From Rhizobium sp. R711 (lineage in GTDB: Bacteria; Pseudomonadota; Alphaproteobacteria; Rhizobiales; Rhizobiaceae), in the NCBI RefSeq assembly GCF_002211365.1, contig NZ_LOKZ01000008.1, positions 1-64,000 of the forward strand: a stretch of DNA of 64,000 bases. Direction: 5' to 3'. Shown piece by piece: positions 44,709 to 54,972 of the stretch. The position numbers and the translations under genes were made by a program. The notes below the pieces were generated by a model. That model saw nothing but the letters and a program-made list of their open reading frames with translations, did no database searches and had not been told where the DNA came from. Numbering within the stretch: position 1 is the first letter of the stretch; each line of letters opens with the position of its first letter.

Positions 44709-45128
44709 TCAGCGCCGCTTGGCGCGCAGGCGGATCACCACGTCGACATGCGCGATTTCGAGACCTTCCGGCGGCTCCGGAAGATTGCCGATGGTCAGAT
44801 TGCTGACCGGAATATCGAGCACATCATTTTCGCCTTCGATGAAGAAGTGGTGATGGTCGGAGACGTTGGTGTCGAAATAGGTCTTGGCGCTTTCGACGGC
44901 GAGAACGCGGATCATGCCGGCTTCGGTGAACTGATGGAGCGTGTTGTAGACGGTCGCCAGCGACACCGGCACGCCCGCTTGCACGGCCTCCTCATGGAGT
45001 TCTTCAACCGTCAGATGCCGATCGCCTTTGGCAAAGAGCAGGTCACCGAGTGCGACGCGCTGGCGCGTCGGACGCAGGCCGGCGTGTCTCAGCCGTGCCT
45101 CAATGGTAAGCGGGGCCTCTGCCACCAT
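44709..45128 (-). CDS. irr: Irr, haem-responsive Fur-family regulator
   Basis: 139 residues. The Fur-type winged helix reads LRPTRQRVALGDLLFAKGD and SLATVYNTLHQFTEAG, and the dimerisation domain carries the histidine-rich SDHHHFF motif implicated in haem binding. In rhizobia Irr represses haem synthesis and regulates iron genes when haem is scarce. The N-terminal haem-regulatory GCP motif of Bradyrhizobium Irr is absent, as in Rhizobium-type Irr. The ATG at 45128 gives the expected length; an upstream in-frame ATG at 45161 is less likely. It is divergent from the fab genes. Confidence 0.92.
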   Translation of the reverse strand: MVAEAPLTIEARLRHAGLRPTRQRVALGDLLFAKGDRHLTVEELHEEAVQAGVPVSLATVYNTLHQFTEAGMIRVLAVESAKTYFDTNVSDHHHFFIEGENDVLDIPVSNLTIGNLPEPPEGLEIAHVDVVIRLRAKRR

Positions 45129-45226
45129 CCGACAAACTCCGGTTAATCTAGCGTCAAGCAATCAGGTTTCATTAGCCATATAACTTTTGCGCAAAAGCGT
45201 TTCAATAGTTTCAATGGGGACAAAGA

Positions 45227-45310
45227 GTGCGAAAGCGCCGCAAAATCGGGCTTTTGGCGCAATTAGTGCTGGTCGGGGGCTTGGCCTTCCTGTATGCGAC
45301 CACCAAATAA
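45227..45310 (+). CDS. Possible 27-residue membrane microprotein
   Basis: GTG at 45227 opens a 27-codon frame ending in TAA at 45310. It encodes MRKRRKIG, a 16-residue hydrophobic stretch (LLAQLVLVGGLAFLYA) and TTK. GGGGACAAA lies just before the start. A basic N-terminus followed by one transmembrane-length helix is the classic layout of bacterial small membrane proteins. It lies between irr and fabA and could be cotranscribed with fabA. There is no recognised family. Confidence 0.45.
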   Translation: MRKRRKIGLLAQLVLVGGLAFLYATTK

Positions 45311-45431
45311 GGCGCGCAGTCGGTCCTCCGAAGGTGGGTGAAGCTCAGTCATGCTTATGCTTCATTTTCTGCTGAACTTGGACTAAACGTTCACATCCAT
45401 CGGCACAGTTGCGGGGGGAATTAGAGTTTTC

Positions 45432-45947
45432 ATGGCGACGAAACAATCCAGCTTCAACTACGAGGAAATTCTGGCCTGCGGCCGCGGCGAACTGTTCGGT
45501 CCGGGCAACGCGCAGCTTCCCCTCCCGCCGATGTTGATGGTTCATCGTATTACTGACATTTCCGAAACCGGCGGTGCCTTCGACAAGGGCTACATCCGCG
45601 CCGAGTACGACGTGAAGCCAGACGACTGGTATTTTCCGTGCCACTTCGCCGGCAACCCGATCATGCCAGGCTGCCTTGGCCTTGATGGCATGTGGCAGCT
45701 GACTGGCTTCTTCCTCGGCTGGCTGGGCGAGCCCGGGCGCGGCATGGCGCTTTCGACAGGCGAAGTGAAGTTCAAGGGCATGATCCGCCCGACGACGAAG
45801 CTGCTCGAGTACGGCATCGATTTCAAGCGCGTCATGCGCGGCCGCCTGGTTCTCGGCACCGCCGATGGCTGGCTGAAGGCCGACGGCGAAACCATCTACC
45901 AGGCCACCGACCTGCGCGTCGGCCTGTCCAAGGACAAAGAAGCCTGA
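45432..45947 (+). CDS. fabA: 3-hydroxydecanoyl-ACP dehydratase/isomerase
   Basis: 171 residues. The active-site region is [22 protein letters not shown], with the catalytic His and Asp, and [15 protein letters not shown] is near the N-terminus. FabA dehydrates 3-hydroxydecanoyl-ACP and isomerises the double bond, starting unsaturated fatty acid synthesis. fabB follows after 58 bases and fabI after that, a compact lipid operon typical of rhizobia. Confidence 0.97.
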   Translation: MATKQSSFNYEEILACGRGELFGPGNAQLPLPPMLMVHRITDISETGGAFDKGYIRAEYDVKPDDWYFPCHFAGNPIMPGCLGLDGMWQLTGFFLGWLGEPGRGMALSTGEVKFKGMIRPTTKLLEYGIDFKRVMRGRLVLGTADGWLKADGETIYQATDLRVGLSKDKEA

Positions 45948-46005
45948 TTGCACCGGGCATCCTTGCCCGGTTTCCAAGTTAGAAAAAACGAAAAGGTCGA
46001 AACAC

Positions 46006-47229
46006 ATGAGACGGGTAGTTGTCACGGGTCTGGGCGTTGTTTCCTCGATCGGCAATGATGCCGCCGAGGTCACTGCCTCGCTGCGCGATGCCAAGTCCGG
46101 CATTTCCTTCTCCAACGATTTTGCCGAGCACGGCTTCAAATGCCAGGTATGGGGTCGCCCGACACTGGATCCGACTGATCTGGTCGATCGCCGCGCCATG
46201 CGCTTCCTGTCGCAGGGCGGTGCCTGGAACCACGTTGCGATGAAGCAGGCGATCGCCGATTCCGGCCTCGAAGAGAGCGACATCAGCAACAACGAGCGCA
46301 CCGGCATCATCATGGGCTCTGGCGGCCCGTCGACGCGCACGCTGATCGAAGCGGCCGAGATTACCATTAAGAACAACAGCCCGAAGCGCATCGGCCCGTT
46401 TGCCGTCCCGAAGGCGATGTCTTCGACGGCATCGGCAACGCTCGCGACCTGGTTCAAGATCCACGGCGTCAACTACTCGATCTCGTCGGCCTGCTCGACC
46501 TCGGCACACTGCATCGGCAATGCCGCCGAGATGATCCAGTGGGGCAAGCAGGACGTGATGTTCGCTGGCGGCCACGAAGACCTCGACTGGACGATGTCGA
46601 ACCTCTTCGACGCCATGGGCGCCATGTCCTCCAAATACAACGACACGCCTAACACGGCTTCGCGTGCCTATGATGTCAGCCGCGACGGCTTCGTCATCGC
46701 CGGCGGCGCGGGCGTGCTCGTGCTGGAAGAACTGGAGCGTGCCAAGGCGCGCGGGGCAAAGATTTACGCCGAGATCGTCGGCTACGGCGCGACCTCCGAT
46801 GGTTACGACATGGTCGCTCCATCGGGCGAAGGCGCGATCCGCTGCATGCGTCAGGCGCTCGCCACCGTTAAGGGCGATGTCGACTATATCAACACGCACG
46901 GCACCTCCACCCCTGTTGGCGACAGCAAGGAAATTGGTGCAATCCGCGAAGTCTTCGGCGACAAGATCCCGCACATCCAGTCGACCAAGTCGCTGACGGG
47001 CCACTCGCTGGGCGCAGCCGGCGTGCAGGAATCGATTTACTCGCTGCTGATGATGCAGGCCGGCTTCATCGGCGAAAGCGCCCACATCACCGAGCTCGAC
47101 CCGGAATTCGACGGTGTTCCGATCGTTCGCAAGCGCATCGACGATGCCAAGATCGACATTGCGCTTTCCAACTCCTTCGGCTTTGGCGGCACCAACGCCA
47201 CGCTCGTCTTCCAGCGCTATAACGGATAA
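46006..47229 (+). CDS. fabB: 3-oxoacyl-ACP synthase I
   Basis: 407 residues. The Cys-His-His triad is visible: [12 protein letters not shown] near residue 163, [11 protein letters not shown] near 300, and [13 protein letters not shown] near 333. FabB elongates the unsaturated intermediate made by FabA. The C-terminal [15 protein letters not shown] is standard. fabI begins 4 bases after the stop, so the two are likely coupled. Confidence 0.97.
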   Translation: MRRVVVTGLGVVSSIGNDAAEVTASLRDAKSGISFSNDFAEHGFKCQVWGRPTLDPTDLVDRRAMRFLSQGGAWNHVAMKQAIADSGLEESDISNNERTGIIMGSGGPSTRTLIEAAEITIKNNSPKRIGPFAVPKAMSSTASATLATWFKIHGVNYSISSACSTSAHCIGNAAEMIQWGKQDVMFAGGHEDLDWTMSNLFDAMGAMSSKYNDTPNTASRAYDVSRDGFVIAGGAGVLVLEELERAKARGAKIYAEIVGYGATSDGYDMVAPSGEGAIRCMRQALATVKGDVDYINTHGTSTPVGDSKEIGAIREVFGDKIPHIQSTKSLTGHSLGAAGVQESIYSLLMMQAGFIGESAHITELDPEFDGVPIVRKRIDDAKIDIALSNSFGFGGTNATLVFQRYNG

Positions 47230-47233
47230 CAAT

Positions 47234-48040
47234 ATGACGGGAATTATGCAGGGTAAGCGCGGCCTCATCATGGGTGTCGCGAACAACCATTCCATCGCCT
47301 GGGGAATTTCGAAGGCGCTGGCAGCGCAGGGCGCCGAACTCGCCTTTACCTATCAGGGCGATGCGCTCGGCAAGCGAGTCAAGCCGCTGGCCGCCGAAGT
47401 CGGATCCGAATTCGTTCTGCCTTGCGATGTCGAGGACATTGCCTCCGTCGATGCCACAGTTGAAGCGATCAAGGAACGCTGGGGCGCGCTCGACTTCATC
47501 GTTCACGCCATCGGTTTCTCCGACAAGAACGAGCTCAAGGGCCTTTACGCCGACACCACGCGCGACAACTTCAGCCGCACGATGGTCATCTCCTGTTTCT
47601 CCTTCACCGAGATCGCCAAGCGCTGCGCGCCTCTGATGAACGAAGGCGGATCGATGCTGACGCTGACCTATAACGGCTCGACGCGCGTCATCCCGAACTA
47701 CAACGTCATGGGCGTTGCCAAGGCCGCTCTCGAGGCCTCCGTGCGCTATCTGGCCGCCGACTACGGCCCGCGTGGTATTCGCGTCAACGCGATCTCCGCC
47801 GGCCCGATTCGCACGCTGGCCGGTGCCGGTATCTCTGACGCCCGCGCCATTCTGTCGTGGAACCAGCAGAACTCGCCGCTGCGCAAGACCGTGACCATCG
47901 ATCACGTCGGTAATTCGGCCCTCTACCTGCTCTCCGACATGGCAGCAGGCGTCACCGGCGAAATCCACTTCGTCGATGCCGGCTTCAACATTACCTCGAT
48001 GCCGGCGCTCGAGACGCTACGCAAGGCAGACGTGGAATAG
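47234..48040 (+). CDS. fabI: Enoyl-ACP reductase (NADH)
   Basis: 268 residues of the divergent SDR group. The cofactor motif is GVANNHSIAWG, and the catalytic Tyr-X6-Lys is in NYNVMGVAKAALEAS. A C-terminal GVTGEIHFVDAGFNI segment follows. It reduces enoyl-ACP in the last step of each elongation cycle and belongs to the triclosan-sensitive family. The ATG at 47234 is 4 bases after the fabB stop. A strong terminator follows. Confidence 0.96.
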   Translation: MTGIMQGKRGLIMGVANNHSIAWGISKALAAQGAELAFTYQGDALGKRVKPLAAEVGSEFVLPCDVEDIASVDATVEAIKERWGALDFIVHAIGFSDKNELKGLYADTTRDNFSRTMVISCFSFTEIAKRCAPLMNEGGSMLTLTYNGSTRVIPNYNVMGVAKAALEASVRYLAADYGPRGIRVNAISAGPIRTLAGAGISDARAILSWNQQNSPLRKTVTIDHVGNSALYLLSDMAAGVTGEIHFVDAGFNITSMPALETLRKADVE

Positions 48041-48046
48041 ACACTG

Positions 48047-48080
48047 AAAGCCGGGCTTGATGACGAGCCCGGCTTTTTTT
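48047..48080 (+). terminator. Terminator of the fabA-fabB-fabI operon
   Basis: AAAGCCGGGCT (48047-48057) and AGCCCGGCTTT (48066-48076) form an 11-bp stem with an 8-nt loop, with a run of seven T from 48074. Confidence 0.93.
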
Positions 48081-48093
48081 CAAGATGCATCCG

Positions 48094-48501
48094 CTAGGGA
48101 TGCGTGACCTGCCGCAAGATGGCCGCCGAATCCCTGGCGCCCCAGCGAGTCGCAATCTTTCCGTTCTCGACCACGAACCATTCCATTGCAGTGACTTCGT
48201 AGCTTTTGCCGGTCGGGTCATGACCCACGAGACCGCGAAAGAAACCGGAATAGCGCCCGCTTTCCCGATAGCGAACCACGACATTCGCTCCCTCGGCGGC
48301 GATATCGAGGATCTCGAGGTTTATGTTCATACCCTCGTGAAGCTCGCGCCAGATGGGCTCGACGTCATCGAGACCGCCATACCCCAGAACACCGTAAATC
48401 TGCGCATCGGCGGCAAACAGCTCGCGCAGTGCCGCCATGTCGAAGCGATTGAATGCCTCAACATAGGCCCTTACGAGCGTCTTGTTGGCTTCCGTCTCCA
48501 T
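48094..48501 (-). CDS. SnoaL/NTF2-like protein
   Basis: 135 residues with the SnoaL-type ester-cyclase pattern: an N-terminal helix (NKTLVRAYVEAFNRFDMAAL), a YGVLGYGG turn, a helix near PIWRELHEGM, and beta strands through EVTAMEWFVVENGKIATRW. These cone-shaped domains bind small hydrophobic ligands or act as isomerases, cyclases or hydrolases. The catalytic role here is unknown. It is convergent with fabI. Confidence 0.85.
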   Translation of the reverse strand: METEANKTLVRAYVEAFNRFDMAALRELFAADAQIYGVLGYGGLDDVEPIWRELHEGMNINLEILDIAAEGANVVVRYRESGRYSGFFRGLVGHDPTGKSYEVTAMEWFVVENGKIATRWGARDSAAILRQVTHP

Positions 48502-48572
48502 GTCTCTCCCCCTGTTGTCTCTCCATCTGCAGCAAGTCTAGCAGATCCCCCAAGGCTGCCTATGTCGGCAGC

Positions 48573-49589
48573 CTACTTCTTCGCCCAAAGCACCTTGAAG
48601 CGGGCATTGCGGCAGGTCTCTCCGCTTTCCTTGAAGTTCGCAGCGAGCACCGGCTCATAAGGCAAGCCACGATTGGCAACCAACAGCAGGCGACCGCCGC
48701 CACGCAGCACCGACGCGGCCGTCTTGATCATCGCCTGGCCGAGCGACGGCTCTGCCGCATGGCCTTCGTGGAAGGGCGGATTCATGATGACGAGATCGTA
48801 CTTGTCCTTCACCGGTTCGCCGGCCAGATCGTGCCAGAAGAAGCGCGCAGGCACGTCAGGGCAGTTCTCCTCCAGATTGGCCTTTGCCGCTTCCAGAGCG
48901 GCGTAGTTGGCTTCGTAGAGGTCAAGACGGCTGACGCCGGGAGACCGCTCTGCCAATTCGACGGAGAGATACCCCCAACCAGCACCGAAATCGGCGACGT
49001 CGCCGGTGAAATCGGCAGGCAGGCGCGAGGCGAGCAATTCCGAGCCATCATCGACGCGGTCGTGCGAGAACATGCCAGCCGCGGCCAGGAAGCGGCCATC
49101 GACGCGAACGGGTGGCTTGGCGAACTTGCCGACAATCTCGCTGAGATCGGCCGGCCGCGCGAACCACAACGCAACGCCGTGATATTTCGGCATATGCTCG
49201 ATGTCGAAGCCGAAACCCTCCATGCGCTTGCGGAGCGACTGGATGCCATCCTCCTTGCCGCCGGCGATGACGATCAGGCCACCGACCTTTACACGCTGAA
49301 GCGCGGCAGCGATGTTGGCCTCGTTCTCGCCCTTGTGCTTGTTGCAGAGGACCAAGGCGGCATCGTAGTCCTCGCCTTCAATCTCAGGCGTGGTTTCGAT
49401 GCGTTGGGAGAGAAGCTGCCGGTACAGCGGCCGGAGGCCCTGTACGGCGCTCAGCGAGGCGGCAAAGCCCTCCGGCACTGCGAAGCCTGCCTCGGCGCCC
49501 AGAAAGAGCACACGCTCGCCCTCGCCGGGCGCGTCGACGGTGCCGCTGGCAAAGGGATGGAACAGGGTCTTCAGGGTTTCGCGGCTCAT
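48573..49589 (-). CDS. rsmC: Class I SAM-dependent methyltransferase, RsmC-like
   Basis: 338 residues with the RsmC two-domain layout. A degenerate N-terminal methyltransferase-like half is followed by a catalytic half (from about residue 190) with VADFGAGWGYLSVELA for SAM binding and IMNPPFHEG, the NPPF motif of N2-guanine methyltransferases. In E. coli RsmC methylates G1207 of 16S rRNA. The assignment to that exact site is by family. Confidence 0.85.
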   Translation of the reverse strand: MSRETLKTLFHPFASGTVDAPGEGERVLFLGAEAGFAVPEGFAASLSAVQGLRPLYRQLLSQRIETTPEIEGEDYDAALVLCNKHKGENEANIAAALQRVKVGGLIVIAGGKEDGIQSLRKRMEGFGFDIEHMPKYHGVALWFARPADLSEIVGKFAKPPVRVDGRFLAAAGMFSHDRVDDGSELLASRLPADFTGDVADFGAGWGYLSVELAERSPGVSRLDLYEANYAALEAAKANLEENCPDVPARFFWHDLAGEPVKDKYDLVIMNPPFHEGHAAEPSLGQAMIKTAASVLRGGGRLLLVANRGLPYEPVLAANFKESGETCRNARFKVLWAKK

Positions 49590-49612
49590 GATCTCTTCTC
49601 ACCTTCGGATAC

Positions 49613-49641
49613 AAAAAGGGCGCGGGAAAACTCCCACGCCC
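49613..49641 (-). terminator. Terminator of pnp
   Basis: On the minus strand GGGCGTGGGA-GTTT-TCCCGCGCCC forms a 10-bp stem with one G-T or mismatched pair, followed by TTTTT (49617-49613). Confidence 0.85.
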
Positions 49642-49664
49642 TCGAACGAGTTGAAAGGCGCGGC

Positions 49665-51815
49665 TTACTCAGCCGCATCTTCCTTCTTCTTTTCGGACTT
49701 TTCGGCAGCCGGGAGTTCCTGGCCGGTTGCCTGGTCGACAACCTTCATCGACAGGCGGACCTTGCCGCGCTCGTCGAAGCCGAGGAGCTTGACCCAGACC
49801 TTCTGGCCTTCCTTGACGACGTCCTGCGTCTTGGCAACACGCTCGGAAGCGAGCTGCGAGATGTGGACGAGGCCGTCCCGGGCGCCGAAGAAGTTGACGA
49901 ATGCGCCGAAGTCGGCGGTCTTGACGACCGTACCTTCGTAGATCTGACCAACTTCCGGCTCAGCAACGATCGAGTGGATCCACTTGCGGGCCGCTTCGAT
50001 TTCCTTGCCGGACGAGGAAGCGATCTTAACCGTGCCGTCGTCTTCGATGTTGATCTTGGCGCCGGTCTTTTCGACGATTTCGCGGATGACCTTTCCGCCG
50101 GAGCCGATAACTTCGCGGATCTTGTCGACCGGGATGTTCATGACTTCGATGCGCGGTGCGAATTCGCCAAGCTGGCCACGGCTCTCGGTGATGGCCTTGG
50201 CCATTTCGCCGAGGATGTGGGCACGACCGCCCTTTGCCTGGCTGAGCGCGACCTTCATGATCTCTTCGGTGATACCGGCGATCTTGATGTCCATCTGCAG
50301 CGAAGTGATGCCGTCAGCGGTACCGGCGACCTTGAAGTCCATGTCGCCGAGGTGGTCTTCGTCGCCGAGGATGTCGGAGAGAACGGCGAAGCGATCGCCT
50401 TCGAGGATCAGACCCATGGCGATACCGGCAACCGGCTTCGCAAGCGGAACGCCGGCGTCCATGAGAGCGAGCGAGGTACCGCAGACGGTTGCCATCGAGG
50501 ACGAGCCGTTCGACTCGGTGATTTCGGAGACAACGCGCAGCGTATAGGGGAACTGCTCAGCCGACGGCAGCATCGGGTGGATAGCGCGCCATGCGAGCTT
50601 GCCGTGACCGATTTCGCGGCGGCCTGGGGAGCCCATGCGGCCGGTTTCACCAACGGAGTAGGGCGGGAAGTTGTAATGGAGCAGGAAGCGCTCCTTGTAC
50701 ATGCCCGTGAGGCTGTCAACGTACTGTTCGTCTTCGCCGGTGCCGAGCGTGGCAACGACGATCGCCTGCGTTTCACCGCGGGTGAAGAGCGCCGAACCGT
50801 GGGTGCGCGGCAGGAGGCCGACTTCCGAGACGATCGGACGAACGGTTTCGAGGTCACGACCGTCGATACGGCTCTTGGTGTCGAGAATGTTCCAGCGAAC
50901 GATCTTTGCCTGCAGGTGCTTGAAGATCGCGCCGACTTCTTCGGCCGTGTACTTGGCTTCGCCTTCTTCCGGAAGGAAGTGCGCCTTGACCTTCGCCTTG
51001 ACGGCGTCGACGGCAGCGTAGCGCTCGGCCTTCTGCGTGTTCTTGTAGGCGGTGCGCAGCTCGGCTTCGAAATGCTTCAGCATTTCGCCTTCGAGTTCCG
51101 AATAGTCTTCCGGCTGGAAGTCGCGCGGTTCCTTGGCAGCCACTTCGGCGAGCTTGATGATCGCGTCGAGAACCGGCTGGAAGCCGCGGTGGCCGAACAT
51201 GACGGCGCCGAGCATGACTTCTTCATTCAGTTCCTTGGCTTCGGATTCAACCATCAGAACGGCGTCGTGCGTACCTGCTACAACGAGGTCGAGAACCGAC
51301 TCGTCCATCTCGTCGAGATGCGGGTTGAGAACGTATTCACCGTTGATGTAGCCGACGCGGGCGCCACCGACCGGGCCCATGAAGGGAACACCCGAAAGGG
51401 TGAGTGCCGCCGAGGTCGCAACCATCGAAAGGATGTCGGGGTTGTTTTCGAGGTCATGCTGGATGACGGTGACGACGACCTGGGTGTCGTTCTTGTAGCC
51501 TTCCGGGAAGAGCGGGCGGATCGGGCGGTCAATCAGGCGGGAAACGAGGGTTTCGTTTTCGCTCGGACGGCCTTCACGCTTGAAGTAGCCACCGGGAATC
51601 TTGCCGGCTGCGTAGGTCTTTTCCTGGTAGTTGACGGTCAGCGGGAAGAAGTCCTGGCCCGGCTTCGGCGCCTTGGCGGAAACGACGGTGGCGAGAACCA
51701 CTGTTTCGCCGTAAGTCGCGAGAACGGCGCCATCGGCCTGGCGGGCGATCTTGCCAGTTTCGAGCTTCAGCGGGCGGCCTGCCCACTCGATTTCCACACT
51801 ATGAGTATCGAACAT
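49665..51815 (-). CDS. pnp: Polyribonucleotide nucleotidyltransferase (PNPase)
   Basis: 716 residues with two RNase PH domains, the second bearing the catalytic [18 protein letters not shown] region near residue 490. A KH domain ([20 protein letters not shown]) and a C-terminal S1 domain ([19 protein letters not shown]) follow. It degrades RNA 3' to 5' with phosphate in the degradosome. It lies downstream of rpsO on the same strand. The last residues are Lys- and Glu-rich. Confidence 0.97.
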   Translation of the reverse strand: MFDTHSVEIEWAGRPLKLETGKIARQADGAVLATYGETVVLATVVSAKAPKPGQDFFPLTVNYQEKTYAAGKIPGGYFKREGRPSENETLVSRLIDRPIRPLFPEGYKNDTQVVVTVIQHDLENNPDILSMVATSAALTLSGVPFMGPVGGARVGYINGEYVLNPHLDEMDESVLDLVVAGTHDAVLMVESEAKELNEEVMLGAVMFGHRGFQPVLDAIIKLAEVAAKEPRDFQPEDYSELEGEMLKHFEAELRTAYKNTQKAERYAAVDAVKAKVKAHFLPEEGEAKYTAEEVGAIFKHLQAKIVRWNILDTKSRIDGRDLETVRPIVSEVGLLPRTHGSALFTRGETQAIVVATLGTGEDEQYVDSLTGMYKERFLLHYNFPPYSVGETGRMGSPGRREIGHGKLAWRAIHPMLPSAEQFPYTLRVVSEITESNGSSSMATVCGTSLALMDAGVPLAKPVAGIAMGLILEGDRFAVLSDILGDEDHLGDMDFKVAGTADGITSLQMDIKIAGITEEIMKVALSQAKGGRAHILGEMAKAITESRGQLGEFAPRIEVMNIPVDKIREVIGSGGKVIREIVEKTGAKINIEDDGTVKIASSSGKEIEAARKWIHSIVAEPEVGQIYEGTVVKTADFGAFVNFFGARDGLVHISQLASERVAKTQDVVKEGQKVWVKLLGFDERGKVRLSMKVVDQATGQELPAAEKSEKKKEDAAE

Positions 51816-52132
51816 ATGTCTTGTCCTTCAATGCGGGAACATGCGCCCCGCCTTCCAAGGCACGGCGCACGGTCAACCGCAATCGGTGTGACGCATCATG
51901 GGCAAGACAACGGGAGGCTTTACATCGACGGCCCCGGAAGAGACCGGGCCAAAGCTCCTCGAGCTCTGGCCGAAAGCATCCGGCAATCCTGCCCCATGAC
52001 AGGTCAACGGTTGGTTTGGCAGAACCGGCCCATCCGGGTCTGCCGGGCAATCCGCCATGGGCGGCGGGTGGGGAAAGGTTCCCCGAAAAAATCCGGCGGG
52101 CGTCCCAAGGGGGAGCGCCCGCCGAAAAATCA
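51816..52132 (-). promoter_or_regulatory. pnp leader region with conserved-type hairpin
   Basis: This 317-base stretch between rpsO and pnp has no gene. On the minus strand TGCGCC...GGCGCA with an inner GCCTT-GG-AAGGC (51842-51869) forms a long hairpin 26 bases before the pnp ATG. In E. coli the pnp leader is cut by RNase III in such a hairpin and autoregulated by PNPase. The same scheme here is inference. Confidence 0.5.
52086..52123 (-). terminator. Terminator of rpsO
   Basis: On the minus strand GGCGGGCG (52123-52116) and CGCCCGCC (52102-52095) form an 8-bp stem, followed by GGATTTTTT. It lies about 10 bases after the rpsO stop and implies that pnp has its own promoter or relies on read-through. 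Confidence 0.88.
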
Positions 52133-52402
52133 TTAGCGGCGGATACCCAGGCTGCCGATCAGCTTGGTGTAGCGGCCTTCGTCCTTCTTCTTGAGGTAGT
52201 CAAGAAGCGAGCGGCGGCTGGAAACCATCGTCAGCAGACCACGGCGGGAATGGTTATCCTTCTTGTGGTCCTTGAAGTGGCCGGTCAGGTTGTTGATACG
52301 CTCGGTCAGGATGGCAACCTGAACTTCCGGAGAACCGGTGTCGCCTTCGAACGTTGCGTATTCCTTGATGAGAGCCGTCTTGCGCTCAGCAGTAATCGAC
52401 AT
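52133..52402 (-). CDS. rpsO: 30S ribosomal protein S15
   Basis: 89 residues with the full S15 pattern: [54 protein letters not shown], and the end [10 protein letters not shown]15 binds the central domain of 16S rRNA. The ATG at 52402 has AAAGGAAC upstream. The frame is open further upstream to 52579, but it lacks homology there. Confidence 0.97.
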   Translation of the reverse strand: MSITAERKTALIKEYATFEGDTGSPEVQVAILTERINNLTGHFKDHKKDNHSRRGLLTMVSSRRSLLDYLKKKDEGRYTKLIGSLGIRR

Positions 52403-52559
52403 CGGATGTTCCTTTCTATGAGAGGAGATTAGGTCGCCAAAAGCCGGGATGTCGTCCAGCTTCGGCCGCGAATGCATTCGGGCCGAGCCCGATTGCTGGC
52501 GCTGCGTATAAACCAAATGCGCTGCAATGGAAAGAGGTATGCCACAGATCGCCGATTCG

Positions 52560-53411
52560 TCACTTTCCGGCCATCGCATCCCGGATCATGGCATTGTAGC
52601 CCTCTGGGTCCTGCAGCATGGCGAAGTGGCTCGCGTCCTTGAGGATCACCAGCTTCGATCCCGGAATTTGTTTGGCCATCATCTCGGTATGGTCGAGCTT
52701 GATTGCCTCGTCGTGGTCGCCGATCGTCAAGGTGACGGGTACCTTGATCTTGCCAAGGTCGTCGGCAGTCCAGGCCGGCTGGCTCGCCCACATCGCCGAG
52801 ATCTCGGTAACGAAGGCATCATATTCGTTTGGTGTCGGCGAGAGTTTTTTGTAAGTCTCGCCGGCGGCATTGATGTAATTGCTGAAGGTCTCGTTGGTCA
52901 TAACGTCGGCCTTTAGGCCGTCGGTCGTGACGTTCGCCGCCTGCGCGATCACGCGCGTCAGCTTCTCAGGGTTCTTCATCGCCATGTCGATGCCGATGAT
53001 GCCGCCATCAGACCAGCCGACCAGGGTCACCTTGTCGAGCTTCAGATAGTCCAGCAAAGCGACATAATCCGACGTCATCAGGTCATAGCCGAACGGCTGC
53101 TCACTGCGCGTCGAGCGGCCGTGTCCGCGGCTGTCAGCCACGATTACCCGATGATCCTTCGCGAACTCAGCCACCTGATAGCCCCAGACGTCCGCGCTAC
53201 CGAGCCCACCATGGATGAACAGGATCGGATCGCCCTCACCATACTCGGCGTAATACATCTTGATGTCGTTGACGGGTGCCATGCCGCTCGTCTTTGCTGT
53301 CGGCATTGGCGGAAAGGCTGGCAACGTTGCCCAGCGCTCTGCCGAGCAAGCGCTCGCGGCCATCAAAACCGCCGAGAAGAACATCAGGATGCCGGCTGCA
53401 AGTCTGCCCAT
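52560..53411 (-). CDS. Secreted alpha/beta hydrolase
   Basis: 283 residues. The signal peptide (residues 1-23, [20 protein letters not shown] with a Cys at ACSAE) may even be a lipoprotein signal. The hydrolase core has the oxyanion HGG motif ([13 protein letters not shown]), the nucleophile elbow VGWSDGG, the acid in IGDHDEAIK and the His in DASHFAML. The substrate is unknown. It sits between rpsO and truB, which are usually neighbours in rhizobia, and so looks inserted. The ATG at 53411 is chosen for the signal peptide. Confidence 0.88.
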   Translation of the reverse strand: MGRLAAGILMFFSAVLMAASACSAERWATLPAFPPMPTAKTSGMAPVNDIKMYYAEYGEGDPILFIHGGLGSADVWGYQVAEFAKDHRVIVADSRGHGRSTRSEQPFGYDLMTSDYVALLDYLKLDKVTLVGWSDGGIIGIDMAMKNPEKLTRVIAQAANVTTDGLKADVMTNETFSNYINAAGETYKKLSPTPNEYDAFVTEISAMWASQPAWTADDLGKIKVPVTLTIGDHDEAIKLDHTEMMAKQIPGSKLVILKDASHFAMLQDPEGYNAMIRDAMAGK

Positions 53412-53541
53412 GACTGTCTCCCTGATCCAAAGGGCTCCACGGCCCGGATCAGGGAAACATATCTTAATGCCAAAGGCTGACAACTGCCATCTATGGTTTT
53501 GCCGGCGCTCGAGCGAGCCAAAACCAGAAGTTTATAGAAGC

Positions 53542-54474
53542 TCAGCCAAAGACGCGTTTCGGGCGGAACTCACCTTGGCCGATCTCGCCGATCGCAACCA
53601 GTTTGCCGCGAGACGTAGCATAGGCTTCGCTTTCGGCAACCGGTGCGTCGCGACCGCGCACGAGGATCGGGTTGCCCATCTTCAGACGATGTGCCTGGTC
53701 GTCATTGACGACGAGATGCGGCAGCGAGGAGAGCGCTTCGCTGGTGTCGATCAGCAGGGCATCGAGGGCAGCAAGCCGTTCGTCGGCGTCTTCGATCGCC
53801 TCGAGCGCGACGAGGTCGGCAAGTGGTACCATCGTTTCTTCGGCAAACGGTGCAACGAAGCTGCGGCGCAGGCCCGAGATGTGGCCGTAGCAGCCGAGTT
53901 CGCGGCCGAAATCGCGCGCCAACGCGCGTACATAGGTGCCCTTGCCGCATTCGACTTCGAAATGCGCCGTATTGGCGTCCTGGCATGACAACAGCGTCAG
54001 GCGGAAGATCTCGACCTCACGGGAGGGGATTTCCACCGCCTCGCCATCGCGCGCCAGATCGTAGGCCCGCTCGCCCGCGATCTTGATTGCCGAAAACTGC
54101 GGCGGCACCTGGCTGATGACGCCAGTGTATTTTGGCAGGAGGTCGCGGATCTGCTGTTCGCTCGGGCGCTTGTCGGAGCTCTGCGTTACATCGCCCTCGA
54201 GATCGTCGGTTGCGCGCTCCTCACCCCAGGTTACGGTGAATTCGTAGATCTTGCGGCCGTCCATCACGTAGGGAACGGTCTTCGTCGCATCACCAAGCGC
54301 GATCGGCAGCATGCCCGAGGCCAGCGGGTCGAGCGTGCCGGCGTGACCGCATTTCTGCGCCTTGAACAGCCACTTGATCTTGGAAACAGCTTCGGTGGAG
54401 CCGAAATCGACCGGCTTGTCGAGGATCAGCCAGCCCGAGATCGGGCGGCCCTTCGGTTTACGTGGTTTGGACAT
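53542..54474 (-). CDS. truB: tRNA pseudouridine-55 synthase
   Basis: 310 residues. Typical blocks are [20 protein letters not shown], the catalytic-Asp motif [19 protein letters not shown] (about residues 43-61) and a [24 protein letters not shown] block ([19 protein letters not shown]). A C-terminal PUA-like tail with LKMGNPILV follows. It makes pseudouridine 55 in the T loop of tRNAs. rbfA lies 12 bases upstream on the same strand in the nusA-infB cluster. Confidence 0.96.
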   Translation of the reverse strand: MSKPRKPKGRPISGWLILDKPVDFGSTEAVSKIKWLFKAQKCGHAGTLDPLASGMLPIALGDATKTVPYVMDGRKIYEFTVTWGEERATDDLEGDVTQSSDKRPSEQQIRDLLPKYTGVISQVPPQFSAIKIAGERAYDLARDGEAVEIPSREVEIFRLTLLSCQDANTAHFEVECGKGTYVRALARDFGRELGCYGHISGLRRSFVAPFAEETMVPLADLVALEAIEDADERLAALDALLIDTSEALSSLPHLVVNDDQAHRLKMGNPILVRGRDAPVAESEAYATSRGKLVAIGEIGQGEFRPKRVFG

Positions 54475-54486
54475 CAGTCTCTTCTA

Positions 54487-54897
54487 CTATTCTTCTTCGG
54501 TATCGCCGTGGTCGAGATCGCGGCTCACCTCCGGTGAGCGCAGCAACTCGTCGATCTTCTTGTAATTGTCGAAGCTCGTATCGTCGCGGAAGCGGATATC
54601 CGGCATGTATTTCATTTGCCGAAGCTGCGGGCTAAGGCGGCCACGGATGTATTTCGCATTGCGGTTCAGCGCAGCGATCACTGCATCATGATCCGTTACA
54701 CCGAGCGGCGTCACGTAGGCCGTCGCGATCTTCAGATCAGGCGACATGCGGACTTCGGAGATGGAAATGACGGTCTTCTCGATCACGTCATCGCGCACTT
54801 CGCCACGCTGCAGAACCTGCGTGATAGCGGCGCGAACCTGCTCGCCGACGCGCAGCATACGCTGCGAAGGTGCGGAGGTTGTTGGTCTTGTTGCCAT
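54487..54897 (-). CDS. rbfA: Ribosome-binding factor A
   Basis: 136 residues. The KH-like fold is visible from [20 protein letters not shown] through [20 protein letters not shown] to [20 protein letters not shown], followed by an acidic end [10 protein letters not shown]. RbfA assists 16S rRNA 5'-end maturation of the 30S subunit. The ATG at 54897 ([10 protein letters not shown]) is preferred to the one at 54912. Confidence 0.95.
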   Translation of the reverse strand: MATRPTTSAPSQRMLRVGEQVRAAITQVLQRGEVRDDVIEKTVISISEVRMSPDLKIATAYVTPLGVTDHDAVIAALNRNAKYIRGRLSPQLRQMKYMPDIRFRDDTSFDNYKKIDELLRSPEVSRDLDHGDTEEE

Positions 54898-54972
54898 TTT
54901 TCTTTGCCTCAAAAGGTTCGGGCGCCGGCCTCAGTTGATCCGGCGCCCGTCCAAATTTCCAATATCACACGA

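Noticed and set aside
48453..52136. A 1227-codon open frame on the plus strand opposite rsmC and pnp
   Set aside because: It is antisense to well-supported core genes and arises from GC-rich codon bias; it shows no domain pattern.
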